A stretch of DNA of 64,000 nt, taken from the NCBI RefSeq assembly GCF_041714655.1, contig NZ_CP168219.1:2356001-2420000 (forward strand), written 5' to 3'. Source of the DNA: Pseudoroseicyclus_A sp041714655. Lineage in GTDB: Bacteria; Pseudomonadota; Alphaproteobacteria; Rhodobacterales; Rhodobacteraceae. The position numbers and the translations under genes are program-made. The notes beneath the pieces are model-generated. The model did not search any database. It was not told the origin of the DNA and worked only from the letters and a program-made list of their open reading frames with translations. Shown piece after piece: positions 8,752-16,759 of the stretch; the stretch's first letter is position 1; each line of letters opens with the position of its first letter.

Positions 8752-9011
8752 CGCAGGAGCTCCGGCGGGATCTCCGGCCGCTCGCCCCGGGCCCGCGCCC
8801 AGAGGTAGCGCAAGGCGTTGCGCATCATCGAGGCGAAGGCGGCCAGGCCCGCCGCCAGCCAGATCCAGCCGTGGTCATGGGCGAGCCAGACGAGCAGAAC
8901 GGGCGCGGAGAGGAGGAGGAGGCTCCCCGGCACCATCTGCCGGCGCATCGGCAGAAGCGCCGTGACGGTGCCGGCGAGGACCCAGAGTATGGCGGCGAGG
9001 ATCGAGGACAT
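8748..9011 (-). CDS. Small membrane protein, DUF2484-like (copy 1)
   Basis: This is an 87-residue integral membrane protein with hydrophobic stretches at about residues 3-20, 27-43 and 47-65, followed by a basic Arg-rich tail (RNALRYLWARARG). The ATG at 9011 is chosen because GGGAG lies 5 bases upstream; a GTG at 9026 would place the start upstream of that site. The family assignment to DUF2484 is from memory of the Rhodobacterales dcw cluster, where such a gene sits between murC and murB. No biochemical role is known to me. Confidence 0.8.
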   Translation of the reverse strand: MSSILAAILWVLAGTVTALLPMRRQMVPGSLLLLSAPVLLVWLAHDHGWIWLAAGLAAFASMMRNALRYLWARARGERPEIPPELLR

Positions 9012-9065
9012 GGGCGCTCCCTTCACCCCCGGGAGATAGCCCCCCGAGGCGGCAGCAATATGGCC

Positions 9066-10463
9066 CTAGGAGGACAGGTGCCCGGGCAGATTGTGCGCCC
9101 AGGTGCTGATCGTCCCCGCGCCGAGGCAGACGACGATGTCGCCGGGGCCCGCCTGCTCGCGCACCAGCCGCGTCAGATCCTCTTCCGAGGTCACGGCGCG
9201 GGCGTGGCGATGGCCGTGGCGGATGAGCCCCGCGACGAGGCTGTCGCGGTCGGCCCCCTCGATGGGCGCCTCGCCGGCCGCATAGACCTCGGCGATGCCC
9301 ACCACATCCGCCTCGTTGAAGCAGGTGCAGAACTCCTCGAACAGGCTCGAGAGCCGTGAGTAGCGATGCGGCTGGTGGACGGCGATGACGCGGCCCTCGG
9401 AGGCCTGGCGGGCCGCCTTCAGGACCGCGGCGATCTCCACCGGGTGGTGGCCGTAATCGTCGATGATGGTGACGCCATTCACCTCGCCGACCTTGGTGAA
9501 GCGCCGGTTGACCCCACCGAACTTGGCGAGCGCGGCGCGGATCTCGTCGGGCTCCATGCCGAGGTGCCGGGCGACGGCCACGGCGGCGAGCGCGTTGGAG
9601 ACGTTGTGATCCCCCGGCATCGGCAGGGTGCAGCCCTCGATCACCTCGCCCTCGGCCTGGAGCGCCACGTCGAAATGCGCGATGCCGCCCTTGTAGCGCA
9701 GGTTCACCGCGCGGACATCGGCCTGGGAGTTGAAGCCGAAGGTCACGACCTTGCGGTCGGTGATACGGCCGACGAGCGCCTGCACCTCGGGATGGTCGGT
9801 GCAGAGCACCGCCACGCCGTAGAAGGGGATGTTCGAGACGAAATCGTAGAAGCCCTGGCGGAGGTTCTCGATCGAGCCCCAGTGCTCCATATGCTCGGGG
9901 TCGATGTTGGTGACGATGGCGATCGTGGCGGGCAGCCGGTTGAAGGTGCCGTCGCTCTCGTCGGCCTCCACCACCATCCACTCGCCCTGCCCCATCCGGG
10001 CGTTGGAGCCATAGGCATGGATGATGCCGCCGTTGACCACGGTCGGGTCGATGTCGCCGGCATCGAGCAGCGTCGCCACCAGCGTCGTCGTCGTCGTCTT
10101 GCCGTGGGTCCCGGCAACGGCGACGTTGCTCTTCATGCGCATGAGCTCCGCCAGCATCTCGGCGCGGCGGACGACGGGCAGGCCCCGGCGGCGGGCACCG
10201 TCGAGCTCGGGATTGCCCGGCTTGATGGCGGAAGAGATGACGACGACCTCGGCGGCGGCGAGGTTTTCCTCCGCCTGGCCGATGAAGATGCGGGCGCCGA
10301 GCGTCTGAAGCCGCTCGGTGATCGGGCTCGCTTTCGCGTCGGAGCCCTGGACGGTGTAGCCGAGGGTCAGGAGCACCTCGGCGATGCCTGACATGCCGAT
10401 GCCGCCGATGCCGACGAAGTGGATCGGCCCGATGTCGAGCGGCAGTTTGGTGGCAGCGGCCAT
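9066..10463 (-). CDS. murC: UDP-N-acetylmuramate--L-alanine ligase
   Basis: MurC adds L-Ala to UDP-MurNAc, the first peptide-stem step, using ATP in the cytoplasm. The sequence shows the N-terminal Rossmann motif HFVGIGGIGMSGIAE, the P-loop VAGTHGKTTTTTLVA, the central EADESDGTF and NIDPEHMEHWG blocks, and the C-terminal VIAVHQPHRYSR and FGGVNRRF. Length is normal. I use the ATG at 10463 (MAAATKLP), which matches the family N-terminus; an ATG at 10478 with GGGACC upstream is also possible. It starts shortly after the murG stop at 10482-10484. Confidence 0.97.
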   Translation of the reverse strand: MAAATKLPLDIGPIHFVGIGGIGMSGIAEVLLTLGYTVQGSDAKASPITERLQTLGARIFIGQAEENLAAAEVVVISSAIKPGNPELDGARRRGLPVVRRAEMLAELMRMKSNVAVAGTHGKTTTTTLVATLLDAGDIDPTVVNGGIIHAYGSNARMGQGEWMVVEADESDGTFNRLPATIAIVTNIDPEHMEHWGSIENLRQGFYDFVSNIPFYGVAVLCTDHPEVQALVGRITDRKVVTFGFNSQADVRAVNLRYKGGIAHFDVALQAEGEVIEGCTLPMPGDHNVSNALAAVAVARHLGMEPDEIRAALAKFGGVNRRFTKVGEVNGVTIIDDYGHHPVEIAAVLKAARQASEGRVIAVHQPHRYSRLSSLFEEFCTCFNEADVVGIAEVYAAGEAPIEGADRDSLVAGLIRHGHRHARAVTSEEDLTRLVREQAGPGDIVVCLGAGTISTWAHNLPGHLSS

Positions 10464-10481
10464 GAGCGTTCCGTCCATCTT

Positions 10482-11618
10482 TCAGGTCCCTTCCATCTGG
10501 CCCGCGGCGAGCCGTTCCACAAGGTCGGCCAGCGCCTCGGTGGCATCCGGCTTGCCCAGAGTCAGCGCCGCCCGCGCCATGGTCGAGGCCGGCTCGGGCC
10601 CGGCCAGAAAGTCCGATACGCGGGAGGCGACCGCCTCGGGCGTGAAATCGGGCTCCGCCAGAAGATTGGCGGCGCCGGCGCGGACCAGCCCGCGGGCATT
10701 GGCCGTCTGCTCGTCGCGGATGGCGCTGGCGAGCGGCACAAGCAGCGAGGGGCGGCCGATAACGGTGAGGTCGGCGATTGTCGAGGCGCCGGAGCGGGCG
10801 ATCACCCCCTGGGCGGCGGACATCCGCTCGGGCACGTCGTCGAAGAAGCTGCGGACGGTGGCGCGGATCCCGGCGGCCGCATAGGCCTCGGTCACGCGGT
10901 CGATATCCTCGGGCCGGGCCTGATGCGAGACCTCGAGCCGGGCGCGCAGCTCCGGCGAGAGGCTGGCGAGCGCGGGTGGCACGACATCGGAGAGGATGCG
11001 CGCCCCCTGGCTGCCGCCGAGGACGAGAAGCCGCGCCGCCTCCGGCGGCGGCGTGTAATCGGCCCCGGCCTTCTTGCGGATCGCGGCGCGGACGGGGTTG
11101 CCGATATGGATGGCGTGAACGCCCTCGGGCAGCTCCGTCGGCCAGGTGCCGCAGGCCACGGCGTTGGCGCGGCGCGCGAAGAGCTGGTTGACCCGGCCCA
11201 GGACGCCGTTCTGCTCGTGGATCAGCCGGGGGAGGCCGAGCATCACGGCGGCGGTCATGGCGGGGATCGCCGGATAGCCGCCGAAGCCCGCGACCAGCGC
11301 CGGCGGATCGGCCCGCATGGCGCGGATCGTGCTGATCGTGCCGCCGGCTATGCGGAAGGGCACGGCGAGTTTCGCGAGCGGCCCGCCCCGCGCGAAGGTG
11401 GCCGAGGCGGCGACCTGCCGCTCGACGGCCTCGGGGAAGCCGCCGGCATAGCGCGCGCCCCGCGCATCGGTGGACAGGCGCACCCGCCAGCCGCGTGCCA
11501 GCATCTCCTCCGCCAGGGCCTGGGCCGGGAACATGTGCCCGCCGGTGCCGCCGGCCGCGATGACGAGCAGCGGCCGGGCGCCCGGGGCGCGCAGGGGCTC
11601 GGTGACCGCGTCGCTCAC
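10482..11618 (-). CDS. murG: UDP-GlcNAc--lipid I GlcNAc transferase MurG
   Basis: MurG converts lipid I to lipid II on the inner face of the membrane. The GT28 fold is clear: the first glycine-rich loop VIAAGGTGGHMFPAQALAEEM (split here only by description), the second GFGGYPAIP loop, LPRLIHEQNGVLGRVN, LVLGGSQGARI and the C-terminal UDP-GlcNAc site VIARSGASTIADL. The GTG start overlaps the ftsW stop as GTGA, so the flippase/polymerase partner and MurG are translationally coupled. Length (378) is standard. Confidence 0.97.
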   Translation of the reverse strand: MSDAVTEPLRAPGARPLLVIAAGGTGGHMFPAQALAEEMLARGWRVRLSTDARGARYAGGFPEAVERQVAASATFARGGPLAKLAVPFRIAGGTISTIRAMRADPPALVAGFGGYPAIPAMTAAVMLGLPRLIHEQNGVLGRVNQLFARRANAVACGTWPTELPEGVHAIHIGNPVRAAIRKKAGADYTPPPEAARLLVLGGSQGARILSDVVPPALASLSPELRARLEVSHQARPEDIDRVTEAYAAAGIRATVRSFFDDVPERMSAAQGVIARSGASTIADLTVIGRPSLLVPLASAIRDEQTANARGLVRAGAANLLAEPDFTPEAVASRVSDFLAGPEPASTMARAALTLGKPDATEALADLVERLAAGQMEGT

Positions 11619-12781
11619 CGGCCCCGCCCGAGGAAGATGTCGGCGATGCCGCCCTGCGGCCGCGTGCGGGTGAAGGCGAGGAGCATCCCCACCGCCAGCC
11701 CGGCCGCCAGCACGGAAGAGCCGCCGTTCGACACGAAGGGCAGCGTCATCCCCTTGGCGGGCAGAAGCCGCACGGCGACGCCCATGTTGATCATCGCCTG
11801 CACGCCGAAGGCACAGGCGAGGCCGGTGCCGGCGAGGCGGATGAAGGGGTCACGCTCCTTCGTCAGGCGGAAGAGTGAGCGCAGCGTGATGAAGAGAAAG
11901 AGCGCGATGACGAGAAGGACGAGCACCAGCCCGTATTCCTCCGCCGCGACGGCGATGATGAAATCGGTATGCGCATCGGGGAGCGACCATTTCACCTGAC
12001 CCTCGCCGACGCCGACGCCGAAGAAGCCGCCCTCGCGGATGGCGTTGGTGGCGTAGCCGATCTGGGTGGTCGGATCGACCTCGGCGCTGAGGAAGCCGTC
12101 GATCCGCCGGGCGAAGTGCTCCGAGGAGTTATAGGCGATGAGCCCGGCGCCGCCGACGAGGGCGACGATCGAGAAGATCAGCAGCATCGGCGCGCCGGAG
12201 ACGAAATACATCACGCCCCAGGAGAAGAGCACCAGGCAGGCCTGGCCGAAATCCGGCTGCATGACGAGAAGCCCGGCGACGGTCACGGCGACCCCGAAGG
12301 ACCACAGGCGCCCCGGCGGGCCGCCGATCTCCTGCCCCGCCGCCATGAGCCAGGCGCAGAGGACGACGAAGACGGGCTTGAGGAATTCCGACGGCTGGAA
12401 GCTGGCGAAGCCGAGCGAATACCAGCGGACGGCGCCCTTGCCGAAATCGGTGCCGAAGAACGGCAGGAGCGCCAGCGCCACGAAGGAGGCGAGGAAGGCG
12501 AGAACGGCGAGGCGGCGGATGAGCAGCGGCGACATCATGGAGGTGACGAGCATCACCACCATGGCCATCCCGCCGAAGAAGGCCTGGCGGGTGACGTAGT
12601 AGAACGGGTCGAGCCCGTTACGCTCGGCGAGCGGCGGCGAGGCGGCCAGCCCGAGCAGCAGCCCCAGGCCGCACAGCCCGAAGATCGCCGCCATCGTGAA
12701 CTTGTCGACCGTCCGCCACCAGCGCGGGAGAACGGGATCGCCGGCCCGCACGGGGGCCGCACCGTAGACCATCTCTGTCAT
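11615..12781 (-). CDS. ftsW: Lipid II polymerase of the divisome, FtsW
   Basis: FtsW is the SEDS-family glycosyltransferase that polymerises septal peptidoglycan together with FtsI. The protein has about ten hydrophobic segments. It contains KGAVRWYSLGFASFQPSEFLKP (quoted in part: SFQPSEFLKP) around the first third, the GEGQVKWSLPDAHTDFI-type loop, and the C-terminal LPFVSNGGSSVLA, all typical of SEDS proteins. It is the first gene of the minus-strand cluster seen here. The upstream 470 bp are shared with the divergent aminotransferase gene. Confidence 0.95.
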   Translation of the reverse strand: MTEMVYGAAPVRAGDPVLPRWWRTVDKFTMAAIFGLCGLGLLLGLAASPPLAERNGLDPFYYVTRQAFFGGMAMVVMLVTSMMSPLLIRRLAVLAFLASFVALALLPFFGTDFGKGAVRWYSLGFASFQPSEFLKPVFVVLCAWLMAAGQEIGGPPGRLWSFGVAVTVAGLLVMQPDFGQACLVLFSWGVMYFVSGAPMLLIFSIVALVGGAGLIAYNSSEHFARRIDGFLSAEVDPTTQIGYATNAIREGGFFGVGVGEGQVKWSLPDAHTDFIIAVAAEEYGLVLVLLVIALFLFITLRSLFRLTKERDPFIRLAGTGLACAFGVQAMINMGVAVRLLPAKGMTLPFVSNGGSSVLAAGLAVGMLLAFTRTRPQGGIADIFLGRGR

Positions 12782-13251
12782 GATGCACTGCTGCCTCGTA
12801 CATCGCCCGGATTGGCCCGGGTCGTTGAGGAGAGTGTAGCGCCGATGATTCGCGCTGGCCAGCCCCTTGCGAATCGCAGCGGCCGGTGTGGCCGGGTGGA
12901 GAGGGGGTCCCGGGGGGCTGTCTGCCCCCCGTCGCCTTTGGAGACTCCCCCCGAGGATTTTTCGGGAGCAAAGACATGGGGGCGGCGGGGGAAGGTCGGA
13001 GCGGGGAGCAATGATTGGCGCGCCGACTTCGGGAGCGCCGGGGCGAGGGCCTCCGCCGTCCAGGCGCCCGGGCGGAGTGGAGCGGGGCGCCGCGTCTTGC
13101 GCTCCGCTCCCGGCGGCGGCCCTTCCACCCGACGAGCCCCGGGAGGTCGACGGAGCATGGCGCGAGGCGCCAGCCCCAAGCCCCCGGCGGGTGAGGTGCC
13201 GCGATTAACGGGCAGTTGCGGAGGCGCGCGAGGCCCGCTTATCTGCCGGTC
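12782..13251. other. 470-bp divergent intergenic region, ftsW / aminotransferase
   Basis: No gene is supported. The region contains a short hairpin-tail repeat (12903-12977) and otherwise G+C-rich sequence. Promoters for the dcw cluster (minus) and for the plus-strand aminotransferase must lie here or upstream, but no clean -35/-10 pair could be assigned by eye. Confidence 0.5.
12903..12977 (+). repeat. Hairpin-plus-tail intergenic repeat, copy 1
   Basis: A GGGGGGC-TGTCT-GCCCCCC hairpin (12912-12930) is followed by CCGAGGATTTTTCGGGAGCAAAGAC, given here in two parts: CCGAGGATTTTTCGG and GAGCAAAGAC. The same tail appears inverted at 23215-23245, and related hairpin plus ATTTT(T)GG tails lie near 46040, 54230 and 59720. 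Confidence 0.65.
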
Positions 13252-14376
13252 ATGTCCGACGATCCGCGCCTGGCCCCGCTTGCCGCCGCCCTGCCCTCCT
13301 CCGTGCCCTTCGTCGGGCCGGAGGCGCTCGAGAGGGCGCGCGGGCGGCCGTTCCGGGCGCGGCTCGGCGCAAACGAGAACGTCTTCGGGCCGTCTCCCCG
13401 GGCCGTGGAGGCCATGGCGGCCGAGGCGGCGGAGAGCTGGAAATACGGCGACAGCGCCGGGCACGAGCTCCGCCGGGCGCTCGCCGCCCATCACGGGGTG
13501 GCGATGGAGAACATCGTCCTCGGCGCGGGGATCGACGGGCTCCTCGGCTCTACCGTCCGGCTCTTCCTCGCGCCGGGCGAAGTGGCGGTGTCGTCGCTCG
13601 GCTCCTATCCGACCTTCGACTATCACGTCGCGGGCTACGGCGGGCGCGCCGAGAAGGTGCCCTTCCGGAGCGATCACGAGGACCCGGGCGCGCTGATCGG
13701 CCGGGCGCGGGAGGCGGGGGCAAAGCTCCTCTACCTCTCCAACCCCGACAACCCGATGGGCAGCTGGCACTCGGGCGCGGCCCTGGCGGAGATGGTGGCG
13801 GAGGTGCCGGAGGGGGCGCTTTTGATCCTCGACGAGGCCTATGTCGAATTCGCGCCGGAGGGCACGGCGGCCGAGGTGGATGTGGAGGACCCGCGAGTCC
13901 TGCGGTTCCGCACCTTTTCAAAGGCCTACGGGCTGGCGGGGGCGCGGGTGGGCTATGCGCTCGGGCCGGCCGAGGTGATCCGCGCCTTCGAGAAGGTGCG
14001 CAACCATTTCGGCATGTCGCGGATGAGCCAGGCCGGGGCGCTGGCGGCGCTGGGGGACCAGGGCTGGCTGGCGGAGGTGCGGGGGCGCGTCGCGGCGGCG
14101 CGGGAGCGGATCACCGGGATCGCGGCGGCCTCGGGGCTTGCTGCCCTGCCCTCGGCCACGAATTTCGTGGCGGTGGATTGCGGCGGCGACGGCGCGCTGG
14201 CGCGGGCGGTGCTGGAGGAGCTGGCGGCGCGGGACGTCTTCGTCCGCATGCCCTTCGCGGCGCCGGGCAACCGCTGCATCCGCATCTCCGCCGGGCTGCC
14301 GGAGGAGCTCGACCTGCTGGAGGAAGTGCTGCCGGAGGCCCTGGCGGCGGCGCTGGCGCGGGGGGTGGCGGGCTGA
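13252..14376 (+). CDS. HisC-like histidinol-phosphate / PLP aminotransferase
   Basis: This is a fold-type I class II aminotransferase of the HisC type, which in histidine biosynthesis makes L-histidinol phosphate from imidazole-acetol phosphate. Family motifs are RLGANENVFGPSP near the N-terminus, KYGDSAGHELRRAL, YLSNPDNPMG, LDEAYVEF, and the PLP-lysine motif TFSKAYGLAGARVGY. It is 374 residues from the ATG at 13252, where the conserved part begins. No other his gene is nearby, so a broader aromatic or histidinol-phosphate role cannot be separated by sequence. Confidence 0.85.
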   Translation: MSDDPRLAPLAAALPSSVPFVGPEALERARGRPFRARLGANENVFGPSPRAVEAMAAEAAESWKYGDSAGHELRRALAAHHGVAMENIVLGAGIDGLLGSTVRLFLAPGEVAVSSLGSYPTFDYHVAGYGGRAEKVPFRSDHEDPGALIGRAREAGAKLLYLSNPDNPMGSWHSGAALAEMVAEVPEGALLILDEAYVEFAPEGTAAEVDVEDPRVLRFRTFSKAYGLAGARVGYALGPAEVIRAFEKVRNHFGMSRMSQAGALAALGDQGWLAEVRGRVAAARERITGIAAASGLAALPSATNFVAVDCGGDGALARAVLEELAARDVFVRMPFAAPGNRCIRISAGLPEELDLLEEVLPEALAAALARGVAG

Positions 14377-14820
14377 AGCCCGCCCTACAGGGGGAGCGGG
14401 GTGCGGTGGGCCAGCGGCCCTTTCAACCGGGCCCGACATTGCCGCATTGCCGCGCAGCGCTGGCGCCGGCCCGGGGGGTGGCGCACCTCCCGTTCATCGG
14501 CGCGCTTTATGGAGCAACCCCGCCCTCGCTCAGGGGCCGGGCCCGGACCCAACCAAAGCGCCAGCCCGCGGGACGGGCCGGCGCTCGCCCTGCGCCGTGC
14601 CGGCCCGTCCCGGGCGGGGCAATGTGCGAGCGTGGCGACAATGGTGGGTTGCAAACCCACCCTACGCCAGACCCAGGGCGCAGCGCGCGGAAGCAGGCGT
14701 AGGGTGGGTTTGTAACCCACCGGGTGCCGGGCGGTGTCACGCGGCCCCAAGCGTCCCGGGACCGGGGCAAACCTCAGGCGTACCGCAGGCGGTGGGCTAC
14801 AAACCCACCCGAGGCGCCCC
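14377..14820. repeat. Palindromic repeat element, copy B, with three GGTGGGTT hairpins
   Basis: The whole 444-bp convergent gap is repeat-derived. The arms lie at about 14459-14483 and 14557-14592 (GCGCCAGCCCGCGGG then GGGCCGGCGCTCGCC), around the core GCGCTTTATGG. Three hairpins with GGTGGG(T/C)T and AACCCACC arms follow at 14643-14661, 14703-14721 and 14791-14809. The hairpins may end transcription from both flanking convergent aminotransferase genes. No coding region was seen. Confidence 0.8.
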
Positions 14821-15987
14821 CTACTCCGCGATCACCGCCATGGCCGCGTCGAGCCCGCCGGACCCGTGCGGGATGTCCAGCGCCTTCAGGCCGGCGCCGA
14901 TGCAGGCGAGCACCCCGAGCACCATATGGGCATTCACATGCCCCATGTGGCCGATGCGGAAGAAGGCCTCCGGCCGCTCGGCGCCGAGGCCGATGCCGAG
15001 CGTGACGCCCGTCTTCTCCTCGACGAAGCGGCGGAGCCGCGCGCCGTTGTCCGCACCGGCCTCCACCGTCGTCACCGACCAGGCGCGGCTCGCGCGTTCG
15101 GGCACCGTCGGGCGGAAGGCGCCGCCGATGTCCCAGGCCTCGAGCGCCGCCCAGACGGCGCGGGAGAGGCGGGCGTGGCGGGCCCAGACCTCCTCCAGCC
15201 CCTCCTCGAAGATCATGTCGAGCGCGGCGCGGAGGCCATAGAGGTGATGCGTCGGCGCCGTGCCGCCGAAGTTCTGGAAGAACACCTCCGGCCGGGCGCG
15301 GGGGCGCCAGTCCCAGTACTGGCTGACGGCATCGCCCCGCTCCGCCGCCGCCGCCCGGGGGCCAAAGAAGACGAAGGCGAGGCCCGGCGGCGTCATCAGC
15401 CCCTTCTGGCAGCCGGCGGTCACCACATCGGCGCCCACCCCGTCCATCTCGAAGCGGTCGCAGCCGAGCGAGGCCATGCAGTCGACCATGAGGAGCGCCT
15501 CCGACCCCGCCGCATCCATGGCGGCGCGGATCGGGGCGATCTCGGTCTTGACGGAGGTCGCCGTGTCCACCTGGCAGACGAGGATCGCCTTGTAGGCGGC
15601 GTTCGCCCGCAGATGTTCCTCCACCTGCCCCGGATCGACCGGCTGGCCCCAGGGGAAACGCATGTGCTCGACGACCGCGCCCACCCGCGCCGCCGCCTCG
15701 CCCCAGCCGATGCCGAAGCGGCCGGTCGCCAGCACCAGCACCCGGTCGCCGGGGGAGATGACATTGGCCAGCGACGCCTCCCAGGCGGCATGGCCGTTGC
15801 CGGTGTAGATGGCGACGTCATGGGCCGTGCCCGCGACCCTCGCGAGGTCGGGCTTCAGCCGCGCCACCATGTGGTGGAGCTCACCCTCGTAGATGTTGGG
15901 CGCGGCCATGTGCATGGCGCGGAGCACCCGGTCGGGCATCACGGAGGGGCCGGGGATGGCGAGGTAGCTGCGGCCGGTGTCGGGCAT
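14821..15987 (-). CDS. Class V PLP aminotransferase (alanine/serine--glyoxylate type)
   Basis: Members transfer the amino group of serine or alanine to glyoxylate. The sequence begins with the typical YLAIPGPSVMPDRVLRAM, has YTGNGHAAWEASLANV, LMVDCMASLGCDRFEMDGVG and the PLP-lysine motif VTAGCQKGLMTPPGLAFV, and ends with RIGHMGHVNAHMVLGVL. At 388 residues it is the usual length. It converges on the HisC-like gene across the repeat region. Substrate preference (serine-glyoxylate in a methylotrophic serine cycle, or alanine-glyoxylate in glycine metabolism) cannot be settled here. Confidence 0.9.
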   Translation of the reverse strand: MPDTGRSYLAIPGPSVMPDRVLRAMHMAAPNIYEGELHHMVARLKPDLARVAGTAHDVAIYTGNGHAAWEASLANVISPGDRVLVLATGRFGIGWGEAAARVGAVVEHMRFPWGQPVDPGQVEEHLRANAAYKAILVCQVDTATSVKTEIAPIRAAMDAAGSEALLMVDCMASLGCDRFEMDGVGADVVTAGCQKGLMTPPGLAFVFFGPRAAAAERGDAVSQYWDWRPRARPEVFFQNFGGTAPTHHLYGLRAALDMIFEEGLEEVWARHARLSRAVWAALEAWDIGGAFRPTVPERASRAWSVTTVEAGADNGARLRRFVEEKTGVTLGIGLGAERPEAFFRIGHMGHVNAHMVLGVLACIGAGLKALDIPHGSGGLDAAMAVIAE

Positions 15988-16102
15988 GGGAGGATTCCGG
16001 GGGATTGTCGCGTCCGGCCCCGCCTAGCCCCGCCTCGCGGGGCGGTCAATCGCCGGCGCCCCGCTTGCCCCGGCGGCGGGCAGCGGCTACGCCGCGAAAG
16101 CG

Positions 16103-16759
16103 ATGGAAAAGCCGGCGATCTCCTTCACCGACGTGGCGCCAGAGGTGGCCGAGGCCTACCGCCCGACCCTCGGCGCGCGGTGGAGCTACGCCATGAAGGA
16201 TCACGCCATCCTCCGACGGCACTGGCACAATTTCGCCGAGGTCGCGCCCGGCGTCTTCCGCTCGAACCACCCGACGGTCGGGAGGCTCAGGACCTACCGG
16301 CAGGAAGGGATGCGGGCGATCCTGTCGCTCCGGGGTGCGCCGCCCTCGGCCGCCTTCCGCATCGAGGCCGCCGCCTGCCGCGAACTGGGGCTGGCGCTCT
16401 GGGCGACGCCGCTGCAGGCGCGGGCCGCCGCGCCGCGGGAGGCGTATCTGCGGCTCTTCGAGATCTTCCGGCGGATCGAGCGGCCCTTCCTGATGCATTG
16501 CAAGAGCGGCGCCGACCGGACGGGCATCGCCGCCACGCTCTACCTTGCCTCCACAGGAGTGCCCCTCGCAGAGGCGCGCGCCCAGCTCGGCTGGCATCAC
16601 CTGCACCGGCGGAAGGGCAAAACGGCGATCCTCGACGACATTCTCGACCTCTATGCCGAGGACGCGCCCCGGATGGGGCCGGAGGAATGGTTCGCCACCC
16701 GCTACGATCCCGCCGCCATCCAGGCCGCCTTCGACGCCGGCGAGCTGGGGCCGAAATGA
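16103..16759 (+). CDS. Tyrosine/dual-specificity phosphatase-family protein
   Basis: This 218-residue protein carries the Cys-based phosphatase signature HCKSGADRTG (residues 132-141; nucleophile Cys133, Arg139). An upstream RAILSLRGAPPS strand-loop is typical of bacterial DSP-like phosphatases. No signal peptide is evident. Its stop overlaps the ATG of the ABC exporter gene (ATGA), so the two are made together. This suggests that the substrate may be a phosphorylated envelope lipid or precursor rather than a protein, but that is inference from context. Confidence 0.85.
   Translation: MEKPAISFTDVAPEVAEAYRPTLGARWSYAMKDHAILRRHWHNFAEVAPGVFRSNHPTVGRLRTYRQEGMRAILSLRGAPPSAAFRIEAAACRELGLALWATPLQARAAAPREAYLRLFEIFRRIERPFLMHCKSGADRTGIAATLYLASTGVPLAEARAQLGWHHLHRRKGKTAILDDILDLYAEDAPRMGPEEWFATRYDPAAIQAAFDAGELGPK

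Noticed and set aside
14734..16755. Upstream extension of the ABC exporter frame
   Set aside because: The frame is open but runs antisense through the class V aminotransferase and the other-frame phosphatase. The exporter begins at 16756 where ABC sequence starts, with an ATGA overlap.
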